DNA from: Deltaproteobacteria bacterium Ga0077539 | GTDB taxonomy: Bacteria > Myxococcota_A > Polyangia > Polyangiales > Ga0077539 | Length of the DNA: 54,255 nucleotides | Direction of reading: 5' to 3' | Assembly: GCA_001465015.1 (NCBI GenBank) | Contig: LNEO01000385.1 | Coordinates: 1-54,255 of the forward strand | In this document: positions 7,832 through 16,582 of the stretch, piece by piece | Position numbering within the stretch: position 1 is the first letter of the stretch | Layout of the letters: each line of letters begins with the position of its first letter | The notes under the pieces: model-generated | Seen by the model: the letters and a program-made list of their open reading frames with translations, nothing else | Database searches by the model: none | Told to the model about the DNA's origin: nothing | Translations under genes and position numbers: made by a program

Positions 7832-9058
7832 ATGAAGACACAGACGCTGATCAGCACCGCCGTTTTCTTCGCGCTCGCATCGTGTGCGATCGAGCCTGCC
7901 GCGAATCGCGCTTCGATCGGCGCAGCCGGCGGCGCGCTCCATGTCTCGCAAGGCGCGCTCCGCGGCGCGAGCATCACCGTTCCCCCTGGAGCGCTGGCGC
8001 AGACCGTCACGATCACGATGAACGAAGGCGCCGCGCCCACGATGCTCGCCGAGAGCGTCGAAGCGACGGGCGCTGTGCTCGTGATGGGCCCCGAGGGACA
8101 GACGTTTTCGACGCCCGTCACCCTGACGATTCCCACGAATTCAGCGGCCACCGAAGTGCTCACCCGCCCCCTCGGCGGATCGCAATGGACCTCGATCGAG
8201 GGCGCGACCTTCGACGCCGCGCGCAACGCGATGATCGTTCGCGTGAGCCACTTCTCGGAGTTTGTTCCCGTCCGTCGACGCGCGTGTCGAGCAGACTCCG
8301 ACTGCGCCGCGGGACAGCGCTGCACGGCCGGCGCGTGCACCGCGAGCAGCGGCTGCGGAATGGGCCTCACCGCGTGCAGCGGCGCGTGCGTCAGCCTCGC
8401 GAGCGACCCGCGCAACTGTGGAGCGTGCGGCTCATCGTGCGCCGCGGGACGATCGTGCGTCGCGGGAGTGTGCACATCGAGCAGCGCGGACGCGGGCGTC
8501 GACGCGGGAGCCGACGCGAGCCCCATGTGCCGCGCCGACAGCGATTGCGCCTCGGGCCAACGCTGCACCGCCGGAATGTGCACCACGAGCGGCGGCTGCC
8601 CCGCGGGAACCACCGCGTGCGGCGGCGCGTGCGTGAACCTCGCGAGCGACGCGCGCAACTGCGGCGCGTGCGGCTCGTCGTGCGCCGCGGGACAAGCGTG
8701 CGTCATGGGCGCATGCCGCTCGTCGATGTGCAGCCCGTCGCCCGAGCGTTGCAACGGGCGCGACGACGACTGCGACGGAGCGATCGACGAGAGCGATCCG
8801 ATGTCGCCCATCTGCGCATCGGGACAAACGTGCCGCGCGGGCGCGTGCGTCGCGAGCGGATCGTGCAGCGTCGACAGCGATTGCGCCTCGGGCCAACGCT
8901 GCACCGCCGGAATGTGCACCACAAGCGGCGGCTGCCCCGCGGGAACCACCGCGTGCGGCGGCGCGTGCGTGAACCTCGCGAGCGACGCGCGCAACTGCGG
9001 CGCGTGTGGCTCGTCGTGCGCCGCGGGACAAGCGTGCGTCATGGGCGCATGCCGCTGA
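7832..9058 (+). CDS. ZU5-like domain plus Cys-rich module surface lipoprotein
   Basis: A 408-aa protein from the ATG at 7832. It has a signal with lipobox (FALASC). Residues about 25-145 form a ZU5-like beta domain (GAAGGALHVSQGALRG...VPPGALAQTVTITM, ending HFSEFVPVRR). Then come repeated Cys-rich modules (CRADSDCAAGQRCTAG, CGGACVNLASDARNCGACG) with one MopE-type CNGRDDDCDGAIDE motif between two near-identical copies. The ZU5 fold is known for self-cleavage and anchoring roles in other proteins. It shares module sequences with the neighbouring lipoprotein at 7066 and probably arose by duplication. A 187-bp gap separates the two genes. Confidence 0.82.
   Translation: MKTQTLISTAVFFALASCAIEPAANRASIGAAGGALHVSQGALRGASITVPPGALAQTVTITMNEGAAPTMLAESVEATGAVLVMGPEGQTFSTPVTLTIPTNSAATEVLTRPLGGSQWTSIEGATFDAARNAMIVRVSHFSEFVPVRRRACRADSDCAAGQRCTAGACTASSGCGMGLTACSGACVSLASDPRNCGACGSSCAAGRSCVAGVCTSSSADAGVDAGADASPMCRADSDCASGQRCTAGMCTTSGGCPAGTTACGGACVNLASDARNCGACGSSCAAGQACVMGACRSSMCSPSPERCNGRDDDCDGAIDESDPMSPICASGQTCRAGACVASGSCSVDSDCASGQRCTAGMCTTSGGCPAGTTACGGACVNLASDARNCGACGSSCAAGQACVMGACR
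8537..9056 (+). repeat. Two near-identical 184-bp coding repeats
   Basis: 8537-8720 and 8873-9056 are 184-bp copies that differ at only about two positions that I can see (ACGAGCG/ACAAGCG and GCGTGCGG/GCGTGTGG). They encode the same Cys-rich module and end at the stop of the gene. The low divergence indicates recent duplication or gene conversion. Confidence 0.85.
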
Positions 9059-10103
9059 GCATCCCCCGCGGCGACCCACGCACCGCGGAGCGCGAAGATT
9101 CGGTCGCGAGCGCCCCCCACCAATGAGCGAACGGCGTTCGGCTCGCGCGCGTACGCTCGCTCGAGCGTCTGCTGCACAAACGTGAGCGAGCGCGTCGGCG
9201 AGACCAGGTACGACGCTTGGGCGTAGGCGCAGCGACGATCCTCTTCGGCCAGGGCCACCGGCGATGCGTCGCGCAACGGTCCGAGGCGCGGCGCGCGAAG
9301 CAGCAGCGTCTGCGCGAGCCGCTCGCGCTGCGCCTCGGTGAGCGCAGGGCCCTCGACGGAGAATCGATCGATGAGGTCCACGGTCCAGCCGGCAAACGAG
9401 AGGTACCCGTCGCTCAGCGCGTCGAAGCGGACGCGACCCAGCTTCTTGCTCTCGACCCAGATCGTGTTCTCTTGGTGCTCGTCGCGTTCGATCTCGTCGA
9501 CGCCCAACACGATGCGCAAGGCGTTGCACACCGTATCCCAGCGCTGCTTGGCGGGTCCCGGCTTCGATCGATCGATCGACCCTTCTCGCTTGATTTGCTG
9601 CTCGATCTCCTTCGAGACAGAGTTTCTCAGCTGATACAGCCACGATGTCGCACGATGCAGCGAGGGAGGCTCGTCGAAGAGCGTGTGCACGTCGCCGAAC
9701 GCTCCCTTCACCACTTCGCGATCACGTTCGCCGAGCGCATTTCCACGGGAGACACCGTAGCCGACCACCCACGGCCGCCACCGTGGTCCTTCGCCGTCCT
9801 GAACGATGGACTCGACTCCTCGCTCGCCGGTCTCGATTCCGACCGCGAAGCGGCTATCGCGATCGAGCACGACGTCGATTCGAGCTGCGACTCGAGTCGC
9901 GGGTCGAGGAGCGCGCCGACCGTATTCCACGCGGACGCATACGGATCGCCCTCGAAGCGGGCGTGCAACGGAGTGAAGATCCGCGCGAGGGAAGCTCGAT
10001 GGCCGAGGGTGCCGCCTGCATCGAGCCATGGCACGAGGTCGTCACGGACAAACGTTCGTGCGAGCCAGCGTTGCAGCCTCGGATCGATCGGCGAGTGAGT
10101 CAC
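9059..10103 (-). pseudogene. Remnant of an ABC/SMC-type AAA ATPase, frameshifted and lacking the P-loop
   Basis: From MTHSPIDPRLQRW at 10103 a frame runs to about 9900, where a one-position frame change (LLDP to ATRVAARIDVVL, about 9890-9915) gives a continuous protein. The core matches RecF/ABC-like AAA ATPases: VVGYGVSRG, then LFDEPPSL, then the signature-like RFDALSDGYLSFAGWTVDL. The Walker A (GxxGxGKS) expected before it is absent, and no Walker B follows; instead the frame goes on without a stop antisense to the Cys-rich gene. I read this as a truncated, rearranged ATPase remnant. The 5' end given is the most plausible start; the true 3' end cannot be defined. Confidence 0.6.
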
Positions 10104-10228
10104 GGGATCGGCGTCGAGCGTGCCACAGGTGCGAGCGGCAGCGCATCAGCGCCGCGCCCCAGACGCGCGACGCGATCCTCTTCGCGAACGGCCGTCGATT
10201 GGGCGGCACGCGCAAGCGATCGCGCGCT

Positions 10229-10287
10229 GGTCAAAATTGACCGAGTGCTTCCCAACATTGGGACTCGGTCGGTCAATTCTGACCGAC
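10229..10287. repeat. Compound palindromic element downstream of the SEC-C gene
   Basis: Three palindromes are nested in 59 bp: GGTCAAAATTGACC (10229-10242), CCCAACATTGGG (10251-10262) and GTCGGTCA-ATTC-TGACCGAC (10268-10287). The outer two are versions of each other, so the whole block can also fold as one long hairpin. It lies in the 211-bp gap after the SEC-C stop (10315, leftward) and before the ATPase remnant. It may be a terminator or a repressor-binding array. Confidence 0.75.
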
Positions 10288-10314
10288 GCGTTTCCTCCGC
10301 GATCCGCGCGCCGC

Positions 10315-11733
10315 TCACTTTCCGCAGCAGCGCTTGAACTTCTTTCCGCTCCCGCACGCGCACAGGGCGTTGCGCCCGGCGCTGACCGTGCCCTTCTTCG
10401 CATCCTTCTTCGTGTGCAGACCCGAGACTCCCTCTGCGACGTAGGCCCAGCCCCACAGCCACTCGGGCTCGTAGAACTTCGCGTACGCGAGCTTCTTGTG
10501 CTCGGCGGGGAGATACAGCTCTTCGGGCGGCGCGGACGCGATGGTTGGCGCCAGCATCATCGAGACGGGAGCGGTCTCTCGTGCGGTGAAGCCCACCATC
10601 GACTGCGCCGCGAGCGGGATCAACAGCTCCGACGGCAGGTCTGCGCTTCGGCCGAAGCGTTCGCGCGCTTGTGCATCGAGGCAGCTCCACGCGGTCGCGC
10701 GAAGCACACGTTGGATCGACTCGGACTGCTCGCGCATGTCGTCGAGCAGTCCGCCACCGTACGCGCGGTACGTCTGCGCGCGCCTTTGCAACGCAGCCTC
10801 GAGGTCCTTGGGCTCGGGAGCGTCGAGTGCAGGCTTGTTCACGCGCAGGTACTTCTCGGCCTCCGCGCGCGTCTTCGATCCGAACGCGGCGTGTGTGGTG
10901 AGCCCTGCGAGCAGCGTCATCGCTTCGAGATGGCTTCCTGCGCGAAGACCCATCGTGTGCTTCAGCGCTGCGAGTCCAACCTTTCCTGCGCGAAACGTCA
11001 TCTGCGCAGAGCGAAACAGACCCGCTTCGGTCGCCAGCAGCGCGGGCGCGATCGCCATTGCGCCGAGCAGCGCGAGCGGGTCTTCCACGTGGGGAAGCGG
11101 CTCTTCTGCGACGAGCTCGGCCACGAGCTTTGCGCTCATCGCGCTGATCGACGCGTTGTGGAGCAGCGACCACCCGAGCCGCCAGATGGCCTTCATCCGC
11201 TCGTCCTCGAGCGACTCGCCGATCGGAACGTCGATGATCTCCTTCTGCAGCGCCAGCCAACGCCGCGTCGACTGGAGCATGGTGGTGGGCGCGTGCATCG
11301 GCGTCACTTCGCCAACAACGCGGTACTCGCGGATCTCTTCGCGCGTCATCCACGGCCCGGCTTCGTCGATTCGGCGAAGCATCGCCGCCCACTCGGGGAC
11401 GCTTCGCTTCTCGGCCTCGTCGAACAGCCGACGGCCTCGCTCGATGCGCCCGATCGCGGCGTCGAGCGTCGCGCGCTTGATCCTCGGCCACGGACCGTTG
11501 GCCATCCCCTCGCTCAAACACGTGACGAACGCCCCGTCGCGCGCCACGAGCACCCTCGGCCCGAGCGGTCGGTCCGTGAGCTCGATGCTCACGCGCTCGG
11601 GCGCTGTGCCGATGCCCGCCGCGTCGATCGCTTCGCGCACGAATACGGGCTCTCGGTAGAGCATCAACGCCAGCGCGAGGTGCTCGTCGCTCAGCCGGTC
11701 GAGACGTTGCAGAAAGTGCTCGTCGTGCGCCAT
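10315..11733 (-). CDS. SEC-C motif protein of unknown function
   Basis: A 472-aa protein, mostly alpha-helical and without recognised catalytic motifs, ending in a SEC-C zinc-binding motif (NALCACGSGKKFKRCCGK). SEC-C is the CxCxSG(x)nCC zinc motif of SecA, also found at the C-terminus of many unrelated proteins, where it probably mediates zinc-dependent binding. The start at 11733 (MAHDEHFLQRL) lies 13 bp from a 26-bp inverted repeat. A partial paralogue lacking the SEC-C tail lies at 14419-14970; both contain PLAAQS and EELYLPAEHK-like blocks. Substrate and partner are unknown. Confidence 0.75.
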   Translation of the reverse strand: MAHDEHFLQRLDRLSDEHLALALMLYREPVFVREAIDAAGIGTAPERVSIELTDRPLGPRVLVARDGAFVTCLSEGMANGPWPRIKRATLDAAIGRIERGRRLFDEAEKRSVPEWAAMLRRIDEAGPWMTREEIREYRVVGEVTPMHAPTTMLQSTRRWLALQKEIIDVPIGESLEDERMKAIWRLGWSLLHNASISAMSAKLVAELVAEEPLPHVEDPLALLGAMAIAPALLATEAGLFRSAQMTFRAGKVGLAALKHTMGLRAGSHLEAMTLLAGLTTHAAFGSKTRAEAEKYLRVNKPALDAPEPKDLEAALQRRAQTYRAYGGGLLDDMREQSESIQRVLRATAWSCLDAQARERFGRSADLPSELLIPLAAQSMVGFTARETAPVSMMLAPTIASAPPEELYLPAEHKKLAYAKFYEPEWLWGWAYVAEGVSGLHTKKDAKKGTVSAGRNALCACGSGKKFKRCCGK

Positions 11734-11746
11734 CGCCGTGATGATA

Positions 11747-11853
11747 AGCAGGGAACCGGATCGGGGCTCGACAGCCCTGGCGTTCGTGAGGGAACAACGC
11801 GTACGCTCGCTCGCGTCACGGCCAGAGGTCGAGCCCCAATCCGGTTCCCTGCT
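11747..11853. repeat. 26-bp inverted repeat upstream of the SEC-C gene
   Basis: 11747-11772 and 11828-11853 are inverted copies with one mismatch, separated by 55 bp. The left arm ends 13 bp from the SEC-C start codon, so the hairpin would sit in the promoter or 5' leader of that gene. The spacer contains short alternating CGCGTACG/CTCGCTCGCG tracts. It could be a MITE-like insertion or a regulatory hairpin. Confidence 0.8.
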
Positions 11854-11974
11854 GAGTGCGCGAGAGCGTGCTCGGTGTCCCGCGGCACCAGCTTCGGAAC
11901 TGCAAGCAGACATCACGCCGGTCGGCGATGCGGCCCTGCAGCAGAAGCAGGGGAGAATGCGTCTCGAGAGCCGC

Positions 11975-13651
11975 TCAGCGCCGACGCGCCCACGTCGCGA
12001 TTCGCTGCACGACCTCATCCGGCCAGGGTTGCGGCACGCCGTACTCGTCGCCCACGCCGTCGTTGTCCGAGTTGGCCGAGACCAGGAAGTGCCCGGCCCG
12101 AGGCAAGAGTAGCGTTTCGGCGGCTACGCCAGCGGATCGCGCGGCTTCTTCGAGGCGGCGCGCGTTGGCGAGCGGCACCTGCCAGTCACTCTCTCCCTGA
12201 ACGATCAACACTGGCTTGGCCGCGGCGCGCAGCTCGGCGGAGCCGTCGCTCGCAAAGAACTCTTCCCAATAGGTTCGACTGAAGCCGCCGATGCCGGCAC
12301 TGCCCCCGCCGCGGACCATCGCGATCGATCGCCGCGTTTGTTCGACGGACGCCTCGACCAGCGCCTCGGGGAATCGCGCGCGTCGGAGGGGCGCAGCGCG
12401 TTGCTCGAGGAGGGACGACACTCCGTCGACGCCGCTGCCCGCGACGAGCACAAGGGCGTCGACGAGCCCGCCGAGCGCAGGGGTGGCGCGGCAGACGTGA
12501 TTCGTACCTTCACTGTGCCCGAGGAGGATCAACGGTACGTTCGTTCTCTCGTGCGCGTGCCGGGCCACGGCGATCACATGCGCGTCGCGGTCGGCGTAGC
12601 TCGAGGTCCGGAGCGAGCCGGGGCTCTCACCGAAGCCAGGATCGTCGAAGCGCGCCACGCCGAGGCCGTTGCTTAGCAGGCCCGCCGCGAGGCATCTCCA
12701 CTGCGGCACACCGAAGTACGTCCCGTCGCGGGAGGCTCCCCCGGTGCCCGACGCAAATACGACAACGCGCGCAGGAGAGCCTGCCGGCAGGTCGAGCTGG
12801 CCGGCGAGCATCGCTCCGTCCGAGGCCCGCACAACGAACCGCTGCGTGCGCGTATCTGGAGGCAACGGGCAGTCGACGCGCGGCCGTTGCTCGGGCTCGC
12901 GCGGGAAGTCTGCGGGCTCGACGACAACCGGCGCTTCGCCGGGCTCGAGCGTTCCGCCGAGGGTGGGCGCCTGGATCGCGACGAGTCGATCTCCCTCGAA
13001 CACGCAGCGGACGTCGCCGATCACGAGCGCTTCCGCGACGTTCACCTCGGTGACCGCGTCCAGCGCGTCGCCGTGGATTCTCACGGCGCGCCGACCGCTC
13101 CGTCGGAGGCGCTCGAGCAGGACGCACGTCGCAGCGGACGGAACGATCAGTGCCGCTTGCGGGTGGGCCGAAGGCCAGAACTCCGGCAGCCACGCACCAC
13201 CGACGACGGGAACGGGGACGAGCGCGGTGTGACCGCGCCGCGAGACACGGAGAGTGTCAGGTGCCGCAACGGCGAGCTCACGGTGCAACTGAAGCTGCCC
13301 GAACGTGAAGCGCAGTCGGCGCCTGCCACGCACGCTCCCGTCGGAAGTGCGCATCGACAGCTCGTCCCATGTCTCCACGAGAACCGGGGCGCCCGGTGTG
13401 CCGAGGTCGACGACGGAGCCGCCGCGAACGTCGATCCGATCTTCTGCGGTCTCGATCGTCACGTACGACGACGCGCCCACGGAGCTCGTGAAGGACAGGC
13501 GCTCCGCGCGCGTCGCACCGTCGTTGGGCGCGGCGTCGTTGGGCGTCGCGGCGTCATTGGTGGGAGGTCGCGGCGGTGCGCATGCGCACACGACCACGAG
13601 CGAGGCTGCGAGACCGGGCATCGACGCGTGAGGATGAGCTGGACGGTTCAT
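11975..13651 (-). CDS. Alpha/beta-hydrolase family lipoprotein
   Basis: A 558-aa protein with a signal rich in Ala/Val and a cysteine at the end (VVVCACAPP), so probably a lipoprotein. An N-terminal region of about 280 residues of unknown fold is followed by an alpha/beta hydrolase domain: VVVFASGTGG (oxyanion strand), GLGVARFDDPGFGES, the nucleophile elbow GHSEG (Ser380), the acid strand LIVQGESDWQVP and the catalytic His in PRAGHFLV. The domain resembles dienelactone-hydrolase or cinnamoyl-esterase-like peptidase families. An in-frame Met at residue 11 is an alternative start. It is divergent from the AraC-type regulator, with only 57 bp between starts, which suggests regulation by that protein. 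Confidence 0.85.
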   Translation of the reverse strand: MNRPAHPHASMPGLAASLVVVCACAPPRPPTNDAATPNDAAPNDGATRAERLSFTSSVGASSYVTIETAEDRIDVRGGSVVDLGTPGAPVLVETWDELSMRTSDGSVRGRRRLRFTFGQLQLHRELAVAAPDTLRVSRRGHTALVPVPVVGGAWLPEFWPSAHPQAALIVPSAATCVLLERLRRSGRRAVRIHGDALDAVTEVNVAEALVIGDVRCVFEGDRLVAIQAPTLGGTLEPGEAPVVVEPADFPREPEQRPRVDCPLPPDTRTQRFVVRASDGAMLAGQLDLPAGSPARVVVFASGTGGASRDGTYFGVPQWRCLAAGLLSNGLGVARFDDPGFGESPGSLRTSSYADRDAHVIAVARHAHERTNVPLILLGHSEGTNHVCRATPALGGLVDALVLVAGSGVDGVSSLLEQRAAPLRRARFPEALVEASVEQTRRSIAMVRGGGSAGIGGFSRTYWEEFFASDGSAELRAAAKPVLIVQGESDWQVPLANARRLEEAARSAGVAAETLLLPRAGHFLVSANSDNDGVGDEYGVPQPWPDEVVQRIATWARRR

Positions 13652-13708
13652 GCGATCAGCGAACCAGTCGCGCCCGGCGCCGTCGATTGATACGATGGGA
13701 CAGCGATC

Positions 13709-14479
13709 GTGTTCCTGCAGAACCTCAGACTCGAAGAGGGTGGCCTCGACGCCCCTCAGTGGGAGCTACGGTTGCCTGGCCTCGCTCTGCTGCGGTCGTC
13801 GCTCGACGCGGGAGTGTTCGACGAAGCCGTGCTGCCGCCCGCGTTGCGTCGAGGCTGGTCGCAAAGCTTCTACGTGGAGCGTGGCAGGATCGACCTCGCG
13901 TTCGCTGACGGAAGGCGCTTTGTGCTCGGGCCCGGCGACGCAATTGGCGTGGACGATCGCGCATCTGCACTGCTCCGTGTGGGGCCCGGGACGACGTACG
14001 TCTCAGTGCTCCGTCGCGGCAGCGCGCTGGTCCCCTCCGGCGCCCTGGCTCGGGAGCTCGCCGCGGCGCTCTGCGCGGAGCAACTCGCGACGCTGCACGC
14101 GTTCGCAGTTGAGTGCGGCCTCGGGTTCGAGCCGCTGCCCGAGGGCGTCGCGCGCTTCCTGTCCCGCTGCGCTCGCGGCTATCAGGGCCGCGCGATGGAG
14201 CAAGACCTCGCTTCGGAGCTGGGCATCAGCGCCCGGCACGCGCGGAGAGTCGCGCGCGAGACGTTCGATCGTCGCTACGCCTCTGCCGCCTCGCTGCGGG
14301 GCTACCTGGCGCGCCTTCGTCTCGAGGTGGCCACGATGGCGCTCTCAACGGGAGCGCCGCTCGCGCGTTGCGCAGCCGTCGCGGGGTTCGGCTCGAGCGT
14401 CGCGCTCTGTCACGCGTTTCACCGCGCGGGGATGGATTCGCCGGCGGTGGTCGCGCGTCGGCTCGCGACGACGCCGTGA
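13709..14479 (+). CDS. AraC family transcriptional regulator
   Basis: A 256-aa protein. The N-terminal half has a cupin-like sensor region (FYVERGRIDLAFADGRRFVLGPGDAI). The C-terminal part has the two HTH units of AraC/XylS proteins: SELGISARHARRVARETFDRRY, then LARCAAVAGFGSSVALCHAFHRAGM. The GTG start was taken because no in-frame ATG lies near, and the sensor strand needs the N-terminal residues. It is transcribed away from the alpha/beta-hydrolase lipoprotein, its probable target. The inducer is unknown. Confidence 0.85.
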   Translation: MFLQNLRLEEGGLDAPQWELRLPGLALLRSSLDAGVFDEAVLPPALRRGWSQSFYVERGRIDLAFADGRRFVLGPGDAIGVDDRASALLRVGPGTTYVSVLRRGSALVPSGALARELAAALCAEQLATLHAFAVECGLGFEPLPEGVARFLSRCARGYQGRAMEQDLASELGISARHARRVARETFDRRYASAASLRGYLARLRLEVATMALSTGAPLARCAAVAGFGSSVALCHAFHRAGMDSPAVVARRLATTP

Positions 14480-14970
14480 GCGATCGCGTGATGATGAACG
14501 GCGAGCCGTGCGCGACGCGGCAATGTCCTGACGAAGCAGCGCGGCGCACGGCACACGAGGTCGCCTCGAAGGAAGCCGTGCTCCACGACAGGGTAGAACT
14601 TTGGAAACGCCAGGCCCTTGTGCTCTGCAGGCAGGTAGAGATCTTCGGGTTCTGCCGCGGCGAGCAGGGACGCGACGTACATCGATTCGATCTCGTTCTC
14701 GCTCCCGAACAGCGTCGTAAAGGACTGCGCCGCGAGCGGAGCCAGCAGGTGCTCTGGGAGCGCATCTTTGTCTCCGACGATCGCTTGCTGTTCGGGCGAG
14801 AGGCTCCTCCACGCGACGTTGCGAAGGAATCGGCTCGGCAGCGCTGGGTCCTCGCGAATCGTCTCGAGGATCGATCCGCCGATCGAACGGAAGGTCGCTG
14901 CCGCGCTCCGCGCCGGAGCGGCTTTGTCGCGCGGCGCTGCGCCGCTGGCGTCGGGGTCGCTGACGCGCAT
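14419..14970 (-). pseudogene. Truncated paralogue of the SEC-C protein
   Basis: About 183 codons from a possible ATG at 14970. The middle part (RSIGGSILETIREDPALPSRFL...HLLAPLAAQSFTTLFGSEN...EPEDLYLPAEHKGLAFPKFY) aligns with the C-terminal third of the protein at 10315-11733. The SEC-C zinc tail is missing: after GLAFPKFYPVVEHGF the reading degenerates and overlaps the 3' end of the AraC gene by 61 bp. The N-terminal two thirds of the family are also absent. A gene fragment left by duplication and deletion is the best reading. Confidence 0.65.
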
Positions 14971-15044
14971 ACGCGAACAGCACGAGCATCGCAACGGTCT
15001 ACCCACCGCGCCCCGTTGAGCGCGTCGGCAAAGCTGCCCATGGA

Positions 15045-15080
15045 GTCCCAAGTTTGGGACGCGAGAGGACCGATCGGTCC
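15045..15080. promoter_or_regulatory. Two palindromes between the SEC-C fragment and the oxygenase gene
   Basis: GTCCCAA-GT-TTGGGAC (15045-15060) and GGACCGATCGGTCC (15067-15080, perfect) sit 54 bp upstream of the oxygenase ATG at 15134. The first resembles the central palindrome at 10251-10262 (CCCAA-CA-TTGGG). They could be operator sites for the oxygenase promoter; no clear -35/-10 pair was recognised. Confidence 0.45.
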
Positions 15081-15133
15081 CGCGCGGTCCCCTCGCTCGA
15101 CGACACGCGCGGCAGGTGCGACGCTCCCAGTCG

Positions 15134-16561
15134 ATGAGCTCGATCTCGCACGATGACGCGATCGCCCGCGCGGTCCTCGGCATCAGCGCGCCCTTCTTCA
15201 CCTCGGGCGAGCTGCGTCTCGGCGCGCCCGTGCGTCTTCGGTTCACCGATGGACAGACGATTGTCGTCGCTCCCGCGGTTGACCTCGACGCCCAGGTCGC
15301 AGCCAACGCAGGGCTGCTCGCTCGCGCGAAGCCCGCGCAATTCGGGGATGGACGCCGAACTCGCTACGATCCGAGCGTTCGAGACGGCGCGCAGATTCCT
15401 GCGTCCGAGTTCGTGCTCGACGCCGTCGATCTCGAGGCCTCTGGGCTGCTCGAACAAGTCCGCGTCGCGCTCGCGCCCGACGATCCCGCGCCCATCACCG
15501 CTGAGCCGTACGCGCTGCACCACTACGGTCGATACGGACACTTCGAGGCTCACAAGGACACGCCCACGAGCCGCAAGATGATCGGCTCGCTGGTGCTTTG
15601 CCTTCCGTCGCGTTTCAAGGGCGGCGCTCTCGTGTTTTCGCATGCAGGGCACATCGAGTCCGTCCGATGGGCCGCGGAGATCGAGGACGACCCTGCGCCG
15701 GACGTCATTCGATGGGCTGCGTTCTTCGGCGACGTCGATCACGAGGTCGCTTCGGTGTGGGACGGCTCTCGCGTGACGATCACGTACCGTCTCTTGCGTG
15801 CGGCCCCCGCACAGAACGCCACATCGCGCGCAGCTCTCGCTCCGTCCGAGCGCGAGGCGAGCCTCGTATCGGCGCTCTCGACCGCCCTCGCGGATCGCAC
15901 GTGGCGCTCGACGGGAGAGCGCGTCGCGATCCCGTGCGTGCACATGTACAGCACCTCGCGCGAGCTCCTTCGATCGCTCGACGCGCTCGAGGACGACGAC
16001 GTGGCGCACCTCAAGGGTCGCGACGCGGTCGTCGCGCGCGCCGCGCTGCGACTCGGTCTGCGCGTCGCCCTGCGCCCGATCGTCTATACCAACGCCGACG
16101 AAGAGTCCTTCTGGGAGCTCCCCGAGTATCCCTCGCACGTCCGTCTGCGCGATCGCTCGGACCCCGATGACGTCACCGACGCGCTGCCGGACGGAACCGC
16201 GATGAACACCGAGCTCGACTTTCTCGTGCGACCGCCGAGCTCGTCGGAGTGTTCGGTGAGGCTCCCTTCCGGCGACGACGCTGCGGCGAAGAAGCACCTC
16301 GACGCGATCGAGTACAGCTCCACGGGGTACTTCGGCAACGAAGGCGGGTACGGCGATTTCTACATGTACTCGGCGCTCGTCATCGATGTGCCGAAGGCGA
16401 CGAAGCGAAAGAGCGCCTCGAAGAGCCGCACGCCGACGCCATCGGGCGTCGCGCGCCCCGCGAACAAGCGCCACAAATCGAACGCCACGTCGTCGAGCGT
16501 GGTGCGGCAGACGAAGAACGCGATCGACGTGATCGTCGCGCGCTCGCTGAGAAAGCAGTGA
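15134..16561 (+). CDS. 2-oxoglutarate/Fe(II)-dependent oxygenase (prolyl-4-hydroxylase-like)
   Basis: A 475-aa protein. The double-stranded beta-helix core shows the iron triad and the 2OG-binding Arg: FEAHKDTP (His140, Asp142), GDVDHEV (His203) and GSRVTITYRL (Arg213). LGSLVLCLPSRFKGGALVFSHAG is the strand pair typical of P4H-like proteins. The C-terminal 250 residues have no recognised domain and end in a Lys/Ser-rich basic tail (ATKRKSASKSRT). Substrate unknown; the basic tail would fit nucleic-acid or protein binding. ATG 15134 is preferred over an in-frame GTG at 15116. A dispersed repeat follows the stop after 20 bp. Confidence 0.85.
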   Translation: MSSISHDDAIARAVLGISAPFFTSGELRLGAPVRLRFTDGQTIVVAPAVDLDAQVAANAGLLARAKPAQFGDGRRTRYDPSVRDGAQIPASEFVLDAVDLEASGLLEQVRVALAPDDPAPITAEPYALHHYGRYGHFEAHKDTPTSRKMIGSLVLCLPSRFKGGALVFSHAGHIESVRWAAEIEDDPAPDVIRWAAFFGDVDHEVASVWDGSRVTITYRLLRAAPAQNATSRAALAPSEREASLVSALSTALADRTWRSTGERVAIPCVHMYSTSRELLRSLDALEDDDVAHLKGRDAVVARAALRLGLRVALRPIVYTNADEESFWELPEYPSHVRLRDRSDPDDVTDALPDGTAMNTELDFLVRPPSSSECSVRLPSGDDAAAKKHLDAIEYSSTGYFGNEGGYGDFYMYSALVIDVPKATKRKSASKSRTPTPSGVARPANKRHKSNATSSSVVRQTKNAIDVIVARSLRKQ

Positions 16562-16582
16562 GCCTCATTGGCGCGTCGACAA

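Noticed and set aside
7810..9058. A long minus-strand frame with repeated PQLRASLARFTHAP-like units.
   Set aside because: It is the antisense of the Cys-rich repeats; its repeats arise from the DNA repeats, not from a protein.
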